Positions 50,640-64,000 of a stretch of DNA of 64,000 bases are shown here, in pieces; positions within the stretch are counted from its first letter, which is position 1; each line of letters starts with the position of its first letter. A model generated the notes under the pieces. It was not told the origin of the DNA, did no database searches, and worked only from the letters and a program-made list of their open reading frames with translations. The translations under genes and the position numbers were made by a program. Source of the stretch: Coccinella septempunctata (lineage: Eukaryota; Arthropoda; Insecta; Coleoptera; Coccinellidae); NCBI RefSeq assembly GCF_907165205.1, contig NC_058191.1, positions 16,804,501 through 16,868,500 on the forward strand, given 5' to 3'.

Positions 50640-50690
50640 GGTATCATTCAACATATCTACCTGCTTCAACGTCTCGAGGTGAACTGATCT

Positions 50691-50962
50691 TCATTATCGT
50701 CGTCTATCCTGTAATTTATTCTCGATTCTCGTTCGATCGAGTCCGCCAATGCATCTGCCTTATCAGTATTGGTATAAGCCATTCCCTCATCCGGTGATTT
50801 ATAAGTTGAAATAATCTTCACTTGTCCTCGATTAGTATTCACAATAATCGATATTGCTTCTACTTCTTGTCCATTGAATATTTGGTCGAAATGGTGATCC
50901 ATATTCCTTCTAGCCAGTATAGCAACGCCACCTGTGCTGTTAGGTCCATCATTTCTGTAGAT
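50691..50962 (-). pseudogene. two joined Jockey ORF2 fragments
   Basis: 50691-50785 is the linker fragment also seen at 656-752. 50786-50962 is an endonuclease-domain fragment equivalent to 48375-48552 of copy E (NSTGGVAILARRNMDHHF). They are joined without a spacer, and satellite begins at 50963. Confidence 0.85.
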
Positions 50963-53900
50963 ATCGAACCAAATCTTGAAACTGCACATAGTTTTCGGAT
51001 TGAGATGCACATGTTGAATTTCAGTTCGATAGTTCAGATAGGAATTGAGATTTCAGTGGTCCATTCGGCAAACTGTGATATCAATTCCTCGAAAACTGTT
51101 GGATCAATTCGAACCAAATCTTGAAACTGCACATAGTTTTCGGATTGAGATGCACATGTTGAATTTCAGTTCGATAGTTCAGATAGGAAGTGAGATTTCA
51201 ATGGTCAATTCGGCAAAGTGTGATATCAATTCCTCGAAAACTGTTGGTTCAATTCGAACCAAATCTTGAAATTTCACAAAGTTTTCGAATTGAGATGCAC
51301 ATGTTGAATTTCAGTATGATAGTTCTGATAGGAATTCAGATTTCAGTGGTCGATTCGACAAAATATCATTTCAATTCCCAAGGAACTATTGGATCAATTC
51401 GACCCAAATCCCGAAACTGTATTCAGTTTTCGAATTGAGATGCACATGTTGAATTTCAGTTCGATAGTTAGATAGGAATTGAGATTTCAGTGGTCCATTC
51501 GGCAAACTGTGATATCAATTCCTCAAAAACTGTTGGATCAATTCGAACCAAATCTTGAAACTGCACATAGTTTTCGGATTGAGATGCACCTGTTGAATTT
51601 CAGTTCGATAGTTCAGATAGGAATCAAGATTTCAGTGGTCTTTTCGGCAAAGTGTGATATCAATTCCTCAAAAACTGTTGGATCAATTCGAACCAAATCT
51701 CGAAACAGCACATAGTTTTCGAATTGAGATGCACATGTTGAATTTCAGTTCGATAGTTCTGATAGGAATTGAGATTTCAGTGGTCGATTCGACAAAATAT
51801 CATTTCAATTCCTCAAAAACTGTTGGACCAATTCGCCCCATATCTTGAAACTGCACATAGTTTTCGAATTGAGATGCACATGTTGAATTTCAGTTCGATA
51901 GTTCAGATAGGAATTGAGATTTCAGTGGTCGATTCGACAAAATATCATTTCAGTTCCTAAGGAACTCTTGGTTCAATTCGAACCAAATCTTGAAATTTCA
52001 CACAGTTTTCGAATTGAGATGCACATGTTGAATTTCAGTTCGATAGTTCAGATAGGAATTGAGATTTCAGTGGTCAATTCGGCAAAGTGTGATATCAATT
52101 CCTCGAAAACTGTTGAATCAATTCCAACCAAATCTTGAAACAGCACATAGTTTTCGAATTGAGATGCACATGTTGAATTTCAGTTCGATAGTTCCGATAG
52201 GAATTGAGATTTCAGTGGTCGATTCAACAAAATATCATTTCAATTCCCAAGGAACTACTATTGGATCAATCGACCAAAATCTCGAAACTGTACACAGTTT
52301 TCGAATTGAGATGCACATGTTGAATTTCAAATCGATAGTTCAGATAGGAATTGAGATTTTAGTGGTCAATTCGGCAAAGTGTGATATCAATTCCCAAAAA
52401 CTGTTGGATCAATTCGAACCAAATCTTGAAACTGCACATTGTTTTCGAATTGAGATGCACATGTTGAATTTCAGATCGATAGTTCTGATAGGAATTGAGA
52501 TTTCAGTGGTCGATTCGACATAGTATCATTCAATTCCGAAGGAACTATTGAATCAATTCAATCAAAATCTCGAAACTGTACACAGTCTTCGAATTGAGAT
52601 GCACATTTCGAATTTCAGTTCGATAGTTATGATAGGAATTCAGATTTCAGTGGTCCATTCGGCAAACTGTGATATCAATTCCTCGAAAACTGTTGGATCA
52701 ATTCGAACCAAATCTTGAAACTGCACATAGTTTTCGGATTGAGATGCACATGTTGAATTTCAGTTCGATAGTTCAGATAGGAATTGAGATTTCAATGGTC
52801 AATTCGGCAAAGTGTGATATCAATTCCTCGAAAACTGTTGGTTCAATTCGAACCAAATCTTGAAATTTCACATAGTTTTAGAATTGAGATGCACATGTTG
52901 AATTTCAGTTCGATAGTTCTGATAGGAATTGAGATTTCAGTGGTCGATTCGACATATTATCATTTCAATTCCTAAGGAACTATTGAATCAATTCGACCAA
53001 AATCTCGAAACTGTACACAGTTTTCGAAATGAGATGCACATGTTGAATTTCAGTTCGATAGTTCTGATAGGAATTGAGATTTCAGTTCTCGATTCGACAT
53101 AGTATCATTTCAATTCCTAAGGAACTATTGGATCAATTCGAACCAAATCTTGAAACTGTACATTGTTTTCGAATTGAGATGCACATGTTGAATTTCAGAT
53201 CGATAGTTCTGATAGGAATTGAGATTTCAGTGGACGATTCGACATAGTATCATTTCAATTCCTAAGGAACCATTGAATCAATTCAACCAAAATCTCGAAA
53301 CTGTGTACAGTCTTCGAATTGAGATGCACATGTTGAATTTCAGTTCGATAGTTATGATAGGAATTGAGATTTCAGTGGTCCATTCGGCAAACTGTGATAT
53401 CAATTCCTCGAAAACTGTTGGATCAATTCGAACCAAATCTTGAAACTGCACATAGTTTTCGGATTGAGATGCACATGTTGAATTTCAGTTCGATAGTTCA
53501 GATAGGAATTGAGATTTCAATGGTCAATTCGGCAAAGTGTGATATCAATTCCTCGAAAACTGTTGGTTCAATTCGAACCAAATCTTGACATTTCACATAG
53601 TTTTCGAATTGAGATGCACATGTTGAATTTCAGTTCGATAGTTCAGATAGGAATCAAGATTTCAGTGGTCTTTTCGGCATAGTGTGATATTCGATGCACA
53701 TAGTATCATTTCAATTCCTAAGGAACCATTGAATCAATTCAACCAAAATCTCGAAACTGTATACAGTCTTCGAATTGAGATGCACATGTTGAATTTCAGT
53801 TCGATAGTTATGATAGGAATTGAGATTTCAGTGGTCCATTCGGCAAACTGTGATATCAATTCCTCGAAAACTGTTGGATCAATTCGAACCAAATCTTGAA

Positions 53901-56900
53901 ACTGCACATAGTTTTCGGATTGAGATGCACATGTTGAATTTCAGTTCGATAGTTCAGATAGGAATTGAGATTTCAATGGTCAATTCGGCAAAGTGTGATA
54001 TCAATTCCTCGAAAACTGTTGGTTCAATTCGAACCAAATCTTGACATTTCACATAGTTTTCGAATTGAGATGCACATGTTGAATTTCAGTTCGATAGTTC
54101 AGATAGGAATTGAGATTTCAATGGTCAATTCGGCAAAGTGTGATATCAATTCCTCAAAAACTGTTGGATCAATTCGAACCAAATCTCGAAACAGCACTGA
54201 GATTTCAGTGGTCAATTCGGCAAAGTGTGATATCATTTCTCGAAAACTGTTGGATCAATTCGAACCAAATCTTGAAACGGCACGTAGTTTTCGGATTGAG
54301 ATGCACATGGTGAATTTCAGTTCGATAGTTCAGATAGGAATCGAGATTTCAGTGGTCTTTTCGGCAAAGTGTGAAATGAATTCCTCAAAAACTGTTGGAT
54401 CAATTCCAACCAAATCTTGAAACAGCACATAGTATTCGAATTGAGATGCACATGTTGAATTTCAGTTCGATAGTTCTGATAGGAATTGAGATTTCAGTGG
54501 TCGATTCAACAAAATATCATTTCAATTCCCAAGGAACTATTGGATCCATTTGACCCAAATCCCGAAACTGTACTCAGTTTTCGAATTGAGATGCACATGT
54601 TGAATTTCAAATCGATAGTTCAGATAGGAATTGAGATTTCATTGGTCAATTCGGCAAAGTGTGATATCAATTCCTAAAAACTGTTGGATCAATTCGACCC
54701 AAATCTCGAAACTGTACACAGTTTTCGAATTGAGATGCACATGTTGAATTTCAGTTCGATAGTTCAGATAGGAATCGAGATTTCAGTGGTCTTTTCGGCA
54801 AAGTGTGAAATCAATTCCTCAAAAACTGTTGGATCAATTCCAACCAAATCTTGAAACAGCACATAGTTTTCGAATTGAGATGCACATGTTGAATTTCAGT
54901 TCGATAGTTCCGATAGGAATTGAGATTTCAGTGGTCGATTCAACAAAATATCATTTCAATTCCCAAGGAACTATTGGATCCATTCGACCCAAATCCCGAA
55001 ACTGTACTCAGTTTTCGAATTGAGATGCACATGTTGAATTTCAGTTCGATAGTTCAGATAGGAATTGAGATTTCAGTGGTCAATTCGGCAAAGTGTGATT
55101 TCAATTCCTCGAAAACTGTTGGTTCAATTCGAACCAAATCTTGAAATTTCACACAGGTTTCGAATTGAGATGCACATGTTGAAATTCAGTTCGATAGTTC
55201 AGATAGGAATTGAGATTTCAGTGGTCCATTCGGCAAACTGTGATATCAATTCCTCGAAAACTGTTGGATCAATTCGAACCAAATCTTGAAACTGCACATA
55301 GTTTTCGGATTGAGATGCACATGTTGAATTTCAGTTCGATAGTTCAGATAGGAATTGAGATTTCAGTGGTCCATTCGGCAAACTGTGATATCAATTCCTC
55401 GAAAACTGTTGGATCAATTCGAACCAAATCTTGAAACTGCACATAGTTTTCGGATTGAGATGCACATGTTGAATTTCAGTTCGATAGTTCAGATAGGAAT
55501 TGAGATTTCAATGGTCAATTCGGCAAAGTGTGATATCAATTCCCAAAAACTGTTGGATCAATTCGAACCAAATCTTGAAACTGTACACAGTCTTCGAATT
55601 GAGATGCACATTTCGAATTTCAGTTCGATAGTTATGATAGGAATTGAGATTTCAGTGGTCCATTCGGCAAACTGTGATATCAATTCCTCGAAAACTGTTG
55701 GTTCAATTCGAACCAAATCTTGACATTTCACATAGTTTTCGAATTGAGATGCACATGTTGAATTTCAGTTCGATAGTTCAGATAGGAATTGAGATTTCAA
55801 TGGTCAATTCGGCAAAGTGTGATATCAATTCCTCGAAAACTGTTGGTTCAATTCGAACCAAATCTTGAAATTTCACATAGTTTTAGAATTGAGATGCACA
55901 TGTTGAATTTCAGTTCGATAGTTCTGATAGGAATTGAGATTTCAGTGGTCGATTCGACAAAATATCATTTCAATTCCCAAGGAACTATTGGATCAATTCG
56001 ACCCAAATCCCGAAACTGTATTCAGTTTTCGAATTGAGATGCACATGTTGAATTTCAGTTCGATAGTTATGATAGGAATTGAGATTTCAGTGGTCCATTC
56101 GGCAAACTGTGATATCAATTCCTCGAAAACTGTTGGATCAATTCGAACCAAATCTTGAAACTGCACATAGTTTTCGGATTGAGATGCACATGTTGAATTT
56201 CAGTTCGATAGTTCAGATAGGAATTGAGATTTCAGTGGTCCATTCGGCAAACTGTGATATCAATTCCTCGAAAACTGTTGGATCAATTCGAACCAAATCT
56301 TGAAACTGCACATAGTTTTCGGATTGAGATGCACATGTTGAATTTCAGTTCGATAGTTCAGATAGGAATTGAGATTTCAATGGTCAATTCGGCAAAGTGT
56401 GATATCAATTCCTCGAAAACTGTTGGTTCAATTCGAACCAAATCTTGACATTTCACATAGTTTTCGAATTGAGATGCACATGTTGAATTTCAGTTCGATA
56501 GTTCAGATAGGAATCAAGATTTCAGTGGTCTTTTCGGCAAAGTGTGATATCAATTCCTCAAAAACTGTTGGATCAATTCGAACCAAATCTCGAAACAGCA
56601 CATAGTTTTCGAATTGAGATGCACATGTTGAATTTCAGTTCGATAGTTCTGATAGGAATTGAGATTTCAGTGGTCGATTCGACAAAATATCATTTCAATT
56701 CCCAAGGAACTATTGGATCAATTCGACCCAAATCCCGAAACTGTATTCAGTTTTCGAATTGAGATGCACATGTTGAATTTCAGTTCGATAGTTCAGAGAG
56801 GAATTGAGATTTCAGTGGTCAATTCGGCAAAGTGTGATATCAATTCCTCGAAAACTGTTGGATCAATTCGAACCAAATCTTGAAACTGCACGTAGTTTTC

Positions 56901-59900
56901 GGATTGAGATGCACATGGTGAATTTCAGTTCGATAGTTCAGATAGGAATCGAGATTTCGGTGGTCTTTTCGGCAAAGTGTGATATCAATTCCTCAAAAAC
57001 TGTTGGATCAATTCGAACCAAATCTCGAAACAGCACATGGTTTGAGAGATTGAGATGCACATGTTGAATTTCAGTATGATAGTTCTGATAGGAATTCAGA
57101 TTTCAGTGGTCAATTCGGCAAAGTGTGATATCAATTCCTCGAAAACTGTTAGATCAATTCGAACCAAATCTTGAAACTGCACATAGTTTTCGGATTGAGA
57201 TGCACATGTTGAAATTCAGTTCGATAGTTCAGATAGGAATTGAGATTTCAGTGGTCCATTCGGCAAACTGTGATATCAATTCCTCGAAAACTGTTGGATC
57301 AATTCGAACCAAATCTTGAAACTGCACATAGTTTTCGGATTGAGATGCACATGTTGAATATCAGTTCGATAGTTCAGATAGGAAGTGAGATTTCAATGGT
57401 CAATTCGGCAAAGTGTGATATCAATTCCTCGAAAACTGTTGGTTCAATTCGAACCAAATCTTGAAATTTCACATAGTTTTCGAATTGAGATGCACATGTT
57501 GAATTTCAGTATGATAGTTCTGATAGGAATTCAGATTTCAGTGGTCGATTCGACAAAATATCATTTCAATTCCCAAGGAACTATTGGATCAATTCGACCC
57601 AAATCCCGAAACTGTATTCAGTTTTCGAATTGAGATGCACATGTTGAATTTCAGTTCGATAGTTAGATAGGAATTGAGATTTCAGTGGTCCATTCGGCAA
57701 ACTGTGATATCAATTCCTCAAAAATTGTTGGATCAATTCGACCCAAATCTTGAAACTGCACATAGTTTTCGGATTGAGATGCACCTGTTGAATTTCAGTT
57801 CGATAGTTCAGATAGGAATTGAGATTTCAGTGGTCAATTCGGCAAAGTGTGATATCAATTCCTCGAAAACTGTTGGATCAATTCCAACCAAATCTTGAAA
57901 CAGCACATAGTTTTCGAATTGAGATGCACATGTTGAATTTCAGTTCGATAGTTCCGATAGGAATTGAGATTTCAGTGGTCGATTCAACAAAATATCATTT
58001 CAATTCCCAAGGAACTACTATTGGATCAATCGACCAAAATCTCGAAACTGTACACAGTTTTCGAATTGAGATGCACATGTTGAATTTCAAATCGATAGTT
58101 CAGATAGGAATTGAGATTTTAGTGGTCAATTCGGCAAAGTGTGATATCAATTCCCAAAAACTGTTGGATCAATTCGAACCAAATCTTGAAACTGCACATT
58201 GTTTTCGAATTGAGATGCACATGTTGAATTTCAGATCGATAGTTCTGATAGGAATTGAGATTTCAGTGGTCGATTCGACATAGTATCATTCAATTCCGAA
58301 GGAACTATTGAATCAATTCAATCAAAATCTCGAAACTGTACACAGTCTTCGAATTGAGATGCACATTTCGAATTTCAGTTCGATAGTTATGATAGGAATT
58401 CAGATTTCAGTGGTCCATTCGGCAAACTGTGATATCAATTCCTCGAAAACTGTTGGATCAATTCGAACCAAATCTTGAAACTGCACATAGTTTTCGGATT
58501 GAGATGCACATGTTGAATTTCAGTTCGATAGTTCAGATAGGAATTGAGATTTCAATGGTCAATTCGGCAAAGTGTGATATCAATTCCTCGAAAACTGTTG
58601 GTTCAATTCGAACCAAATCTTGAAATTTCACATAGTTTTAGAATTGAGATGCACATGTTGAATTTCAGTTCGATAGTTCTGATAGGAATTGAGATTTCAG
58701 TGGTCGATTCGACATATTATCATTTCAATTCCTAAGGAACTATTGAATCAATTCGACCAAAATCTCGAAACTGTACACAGTTTTCGAAATGAGATGCACA
58801 TGTTGAATTTCAGTTCGATAGTTCTGATAGGAATTGAGATTTCAGTTCTCGATTCGACATAGTATCATTTCAATTCCTAAGGAACTATTGGATCAATTCG
58901 AACCAAATCTTGAAACTGTACATTGTTTTCGAATTGAGATGCACATGTTGAATTTCAGATCGATAGTTCTGATAGGAATTGAGATTTCAGTGGACGATTC
59001 GACATAGTATCATTTCAATTCCTAAGGAACCATTGAATCAATTCAACCAAAATCTCGAAACTGTACACAGTCTTCGAATTGAGATGCACATGTTGAATTT
59101 CAGTTCGATAGTTATGATAGGAATTGAGATTTCAGTGGTCCATTCGGCAAACTGTGATATCAATTCCTCGAAAACTGTTGGATCAATTCGAACCAAATCT
59201 TGAAACTGCACATAGTTTTCGGATTGAGATGCACATGTTGAATTTCAGTTCGATAGTTCAGATAGGAATTGAGATTTCAATGGTCAATTCGGCAAAGTGT
59301 GATATCAATTCCTCGAAAACTGTTGGTTCAATTCGAACCAAATCTTGACATTTCACATAGTTTTCGAATTGAGATGCACATGTTGAATTTCAGTTCGATA
59401 GTTCAGATAGGAATCAAGATTTCAGTGGTCTTTTCGGCATGGTGTGATATCAATTCCTCAAAAACTGTTGGATCAATTCGAACCAAATCTCGAAACAGCA
59501 CATAGTTTTCGAATTGAGATGCACATGTTGAATTTCAGTTCGATAGTTCTGATAGGAATTGAGATTTCAGTGGTCGATTCGACAAAATATCATTTCAATT
59601 CCCAAGGAACTATTGGATCAATTCGACCCAAATCCCGAAACTGTACTCAGTTTTCGAATTGAGATGCACATGTTGAATTTCAAATCGATAGTTCAGAGAG
59701 GAATTGAGATTTCATTGGTCAATTCGGCAAAGTGTGATATCAATTCCTAAAAACTGTTGGATCAATTCGACCCAAATCTCGAAACTGTACACAGTTTTCG
59801 AATTGAGATGCACATGTTGAATTTCAGTTCGATAGTTCAGATAGGAATCGAGATTTCAGTGGTCTTTTCGGCAAAGTGTGAAATCAATTCGAACCAAATC

Positions 59901-62900
59901 TCGAAACAGCACATAGTTTTCGAATTGAGATGCACATGTTGAATTTCAGTTCGATAGTTCTGATAGGAATTGAGATTTCAGTGGTCGATTCGACAAAATA
60001 TCATTTCAATTCCTCAAAAACTGTTGGACCAATTCGCCCCATATCTTGAAACTGCACATAGTTTTCGAATTGAGATGCACATGTTGAATTTCAGTTCGAT
60101 AGTTCAGATAGGAATTGAGATTTCAGTGGTCGATTCGACAAAATATCATTTCAGTTCCTAAGGAACTCTTGGTTCAATTCGAACCAAATCTTGAAATTTC
60201 ACACAGATTTCGAATTGAGATGCACATGTTGAATTTCAGTTCGATAGTTCAGATAGGAATTGAGATTTCAGTGGTCAATTCGGCAAAGTGTGATATCAAT
60301 TCCTCGAAAACTGTTGGATCAATTCCAACCAAATCTTGAAACAGCACATAGTTTTCGAATTGAGATGCACATGTTGAATTTCAGTTCGATAGTTACGATA
60401 GGAATTGAGATTTCAGTGGTCGATTCAACAAAATATCATTTCAATTCCCAAGGAACTATTGGATCAATCGACCAAAATCTCGAAACTGTACACAGTTTTC
60501 GAATTGAGATGCACATGTTGAATTTCAAATCGATAGTTCAGATAGGAATTGAGATTTTAGTGGTCAATTCGGCAAAGTGTGATATCAATTCCCAAAAACT
60601 GTTGGATCAATTCGAACCAAATCTTGAAACTGCACATTGTTTTCGAATTGAGATGCACATGTTGAATTTCAGATCGATAGTTCTGATAGGAATTGAGATT
60701 TCAGTGGTCGATTCGACATAGTATCATTTCAATTCCTAAGGAACTATTGAATCAATTCAATCAAAATCTCGAAACTGTACACAGTCTTCGAATTGAGATG
60801 CACATTTCGAATTTCAGTTCGATAGTTATGATAGGAATTGAGATTTCAGTGGTCCATTCGGCAAACTGTGATATCAATTCCTCGAAAACTGTTGGATCAA
60901 TTCGAACCAAATCTTGAAACTGCACATAGTTTTCGGATTGAGATGCACATGTTGAATTTCAGTTCGATAGTTCAGATAGGAATTGAGATTTCAATGGTCA
61001 ATTCGGCAAAGTGTGATATCAATTCCTCGAAAACTGTTGGTTCAATTCGAACCAAATCTTGAAATTTCACATAGTTTTAGAATTGAGATGCACATGTTGA
61101 ATTTCAGTTCGATAGTTCTGATAGGAATTGAGATTTCAGTGGTCGATTCGACATATTATCATTTCAATTCCTAAGGAACTATTGAATCAATTCGACCAAA
61201 ATCTCGAAACTGTACACAGTTTTCGAAATGAGATGCACATGTTGAATTTCAGTTCGATAGTTCTGATAGGAATTGAGATTTCAGTGGTCGATTCGACATA
61301 GTATCATTTCAATTCCTAAGGAACTATTGAATCAATTCGAACCAAATCTTGAAACTGTACATTGTTTTCGAATTGAGATGCACATGTTGAATTTCAGATC
61401 GATAGTTCTGATAGGAATCGAGATTTCAGTGGACGATTCGACATAGTATCATTTCAATTCCTAAGGAACTATTGAATTAATTCAACCAAAATCTCGAAAC
61501 TGTACACAGTCTTCGAATTGAGATGCACATGTTGAATTTCAGTTCGATTGTTCTGATAGGAATTGAGATTTCAGTGGTCGATTCAACAAAATATCATTTC
61601 AATTCCCAAGGAACTATTTGATCAATTTGACCCAAATCCCGAAACTGTACTCAGTTTTCGAATTGAGATGCACATGTTGAATTTCAAATCGATAGTTCAG
61701 ATAGGAATTGAGATTTCAGTGGTCAATTCGGCAAAGTGTGATATCAATTCCTAAAAACTGTTGGATCAATTCGACCCAAATCTCGAAACTGTACACAGTT
61801 TTCGAATTGAGATGCACATGTTGAATTTCAGTTCGATAGTTCAGATAGGAATCGAGATTTCAGTGGTCTTTTCGGCAAAGTGTGAAATCAATTCCTCAAA
61901 AACTGTTGGATCAATTCCAACCAAATCTTGAAACAGCACATAGTTTTCGAATTGAGATGCACATGTTGAATTTCAGTTCGATAGTTCAGATAGGAATTGA
62001 GATTTCAGTGGTCAATTCGGTAAAGTGTGATATCAATTCCTCGAAAACTGTTGGTTCAATTCGAACCAAATCTTGAAATTTCACACAGTTTTCGAATTGA
62101 GATGCACATGTTGAATTTCAGTTCGATAGTTCTGATAGGAATTGAGATTTCAGTGGTCGATTCGACATATTATCATTTCAATTCCTAAGGAACTATTGAA
62201 TCAATTCGACCAAAATCTCGAAACTGTACACAGTTTTCGAAATGAGATGCACATGTTGAATTTCAGTTCGATAGTTCTGATAGGAATTGAGATTTCAGTG
62301 GTCGATTCGACATATAATCATTTCAATTCCTAAGGAACTATTGAATCAATTCGACCAAAATCTCGAAACTGTACACAGTTTTCGAAATGAGATGCACATG
62401 TTGAATTTCAGTTCGATAGTTCAGATAGGAATTGAGATTTCAGTGGTCAATTCGGCAAAGTGTGATTTCAATTCCTCGAAAACTGTTGGTTCAATTCGAA
62501 CCAAATCTTGAAATTTCACACAGGTTTCGAATTGAGATGCACATGTTGAAATTCAGTTCGATAGTTCAGATAGGAATTGAGATTTCAGTGGTCAATTCGG
62601 CAAAGTGTGATATCAATTCCTCGAAAACTGTTGGATCAATTCCAACCAAATCTTGAAACAGCACATAGTTTTCGAATTGAGATGCACATGTTGAATTTCA
62701 GTTCGATAGTTCCGATAGGAATTGAGATTTCAGTGGTCGATTCAACAAAATATCATTTCAATTCCCAAGGAACTACTATTGGATCAATCGACCAAAATCT
62801 CGAAACTGTACACAGTTTTCGAATTGAGATGCACATGTTGAATTTCAAATCGATAGTTCAGATAGGAATTGAGATTTTAGTGGTCAATTCGGCAAAGTGT

Positions 62901-64000
62901 GATATCAATTCCCAAAAACTGTTGGATCAATTCGAACCAAATCTTGAAACTGCACATTGTTTTCGAATTGAGATGCACATGTTGAATTTCAGATCGATAG
63001 TTCTGATAGGAATTGAGATTTCAGTGGTCGATTCGACATAGTATCATTCAATTCCGAAGGAACTATTGAATCAATTCAATCAAAATCTCGAAACTGTACA
63101 CAGTCTTCGAATTGAGATGCACATTTCGAATTTCAGTTCGATAGTTATGATAGGAATTCAGATTTCAGTGGTCCATTCGGCAAACTGTGATATCAATTCC
63201 TCGAAAACTGTTGGATCAATTCGAACCAAATCTTGAAACTGCACATAGTTTTCGGATTGAGATGCACATGTTGAATTTCAGTTCGATAGTTCAGATAGGA
63301 ATTGAGATTTCAGTGGTCAATTCGGCAAAGTGTGATATCAATTCCTCGAAAACTGTTGGTTCAATTCGAACCAAATCTTGAAATTTCACATAGTTTTAGA
63401 ATTGAGATGCACATGTTGAATTTCAGTTCGATAGTTCTGATAGGAATTGAGATTTCAGTGGTCGATTCGACATATTATCATTTCAATTCCTAAGGAACTA
63501 TTGAATCAATTCGACCAAAATCTCGAAACTGTACACAGTTTTCGAAATGAGATGCACATGTTGAATTTCAGTTCGATAGTTCTGATAGGAATTGAGATTT
63601 CAGTTCTCGATTCGACATAGTATCATTTCAATTCCTAAGGAACTATTGGATCAATTCGAACCAAATCTTGAAACTGTACATTGTTTTCGAATTGAGATGC
63701 ACATGTTGAATTTCAGATCGATAGTTCTGATAGGAATTGAGATTTCAGTGGACGATTCGACATAGTATCATTTCAATTCCTAAGGAACCATTGAATCAAT
63801 TCAACCAAAATCTCGAAACTGTACACAGTCTTCGAATTGAGATGCACATGTTGAATTTCAGTTCGATAGTTATGATAGGAATTGAGATTTCAGTGGTCCA
63901 TTCGGCAAACTGTGATATCAATTCCTCGAAAACTGTTGGATCAATTCGAACCAAATCTTGAAACTGCACATAGTTTTCGGATTGAGATGCACATGTTGAA
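50963..64000 (+). repeat. 145-bp satellite, long direct array with higher-order duplications
   Basis: About 90 direct monomers continuing past the window edge. Monomer variants alternate between type 1 (caattcggcaaagtgtgata ... cctcgaaaactg) and type 2 (cgattcgacaaaatatcatt ... cccaaggaactatt). Blocks recur: 52035-53600 matches 57795-59360 (offset 5,760) and 62553-64000 (offset 4,758 from the second); 50990-51600 matches 57185-57795 (offset 6,195); 51750-52520 matches 59950-60720 (offset ~8,200). No coding or regulatory feature is seen. Confidence 0.95.

Larger units (their letters stand above)
45815..50690 (-). mobile_element. Jockey-clade retrotransposon, full length but mutated (copy E)
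   Basis: Poly(A) (plus T-run 45815-45826), 3' UTR to 46069, ORF2 46070-48721, ORF1 48721-50223, and a 5' UTR with the 2 x 66-bp repeat to about 50690. It is a different subfamily from copy A (ORF1 and ORF2 clearly diverged). The only full-length Jockey in the window. Confidence 0.9.

Noticed and set aside
50963..64000. Dozens of 60-154 codon frames starting MRFQWSIRQ in the satellite
   Set aside because: They recur every 145 bp, which is not a multiple of 3, so the same DNA is read in three frames. There is no consistent start context, and they are explained by the repeat.
50963..64000. CENP-B box in the satellite
   Set aside because: Words such as ttcgacccaaatcccg are superficially close but do not satisfy the nTTCGnnnnAnnCGGGn pattern.

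Overview
This window reads as repeat-dense insect (arthropod) heterochromatin, not a gene-bearing segment. The grounds are Jockey-clade non-LTR retrotransposons, a Ty3/Gypsy-type LTR retrotransposon, a linker-histone H1 copy with a metazoan histone 3' stem-loop, and long arrays of an A/T-rich 145-bp satellite. I found no intact single-copy host gene and no tRNA or rRNA gene. The order or species cannot be fixed from sequence alone.

Layout. 1-752: 5' part of a Jockey element (minus), nearly identical to 50035-50785. 833-1120: an H1-promoter fragment. 1121-5029: 145-bp satellite, direct then inverted. 5030-6120: histone H1 pseudogene with upstream region and 3' stem-loop. 6205-8500: satellite, a zinc-knuckle gene fragment and a promoter-like fragment with a TATA box. 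8501-12217: near-complete Jockey copy (plus). 12218-16120: three copies of a composite unit (H1 promoter + H1 start stub + satellite + zinc-knuckle fragment). 16123-30118: a three-level nest. An old Jockey ORF1 is split by a younger 5'-truncated Jockey, which is split by a 12.7-kb LTR retrotransposon. 30119-35395: composite units in inverted orientation, satellite, a hAT-like MITE and a Jockey fragment. 35321-41690: a 1.8-kb segmental duplication (Jockey 3' half plus a PIF/Harbinger-like insertion) and an RTE-like fragment. 41725-45810: a twin-primed Jockey 3' end, satellite and more inverted composite units. 45815-50690: a full-length but mutated Jockey (minus). 50690-64000: satellite array with multi-kb higher-order duplications.

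The most remarkable object is the LTR retrotransposon at 16273-28940 (coding strand minus). It has two 1,372-bp LTRs, a 4-bp target duplication (GTGT), gag, and a pol joined to gag by a textbook -1 frameshift site (slippery GGGAAAC, gag stop, 7-bp stem, possible pseudoknot). Between integrase and the 3' LTR, where env would sit, it carries extra genes on the coding strand: a small decayed zinc-knuckle ORF, a 360-residue serine/threonine protein kinase with every catalytic motif, and a 237-residue protein with a gag-like double zinc module. Each of the three starts just downstream of a consensus 3' splice site, suggesting expression from spliced subgenomic RNAs. Pol is broken in RNase H by a small deletion, so this copy is probably not autonomous.

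A relative of the 237-residue accessory gene, not gag, is the source of the zinc-knuckle fragment that was amplified about ten times together with the H1 promoter and satellite. Histone DNA, satellite and the accessory gene have therefore been shuffled into one amplifying composite repeat, and two Jockey elements end at the same base 9 nt before an H1 start codon.
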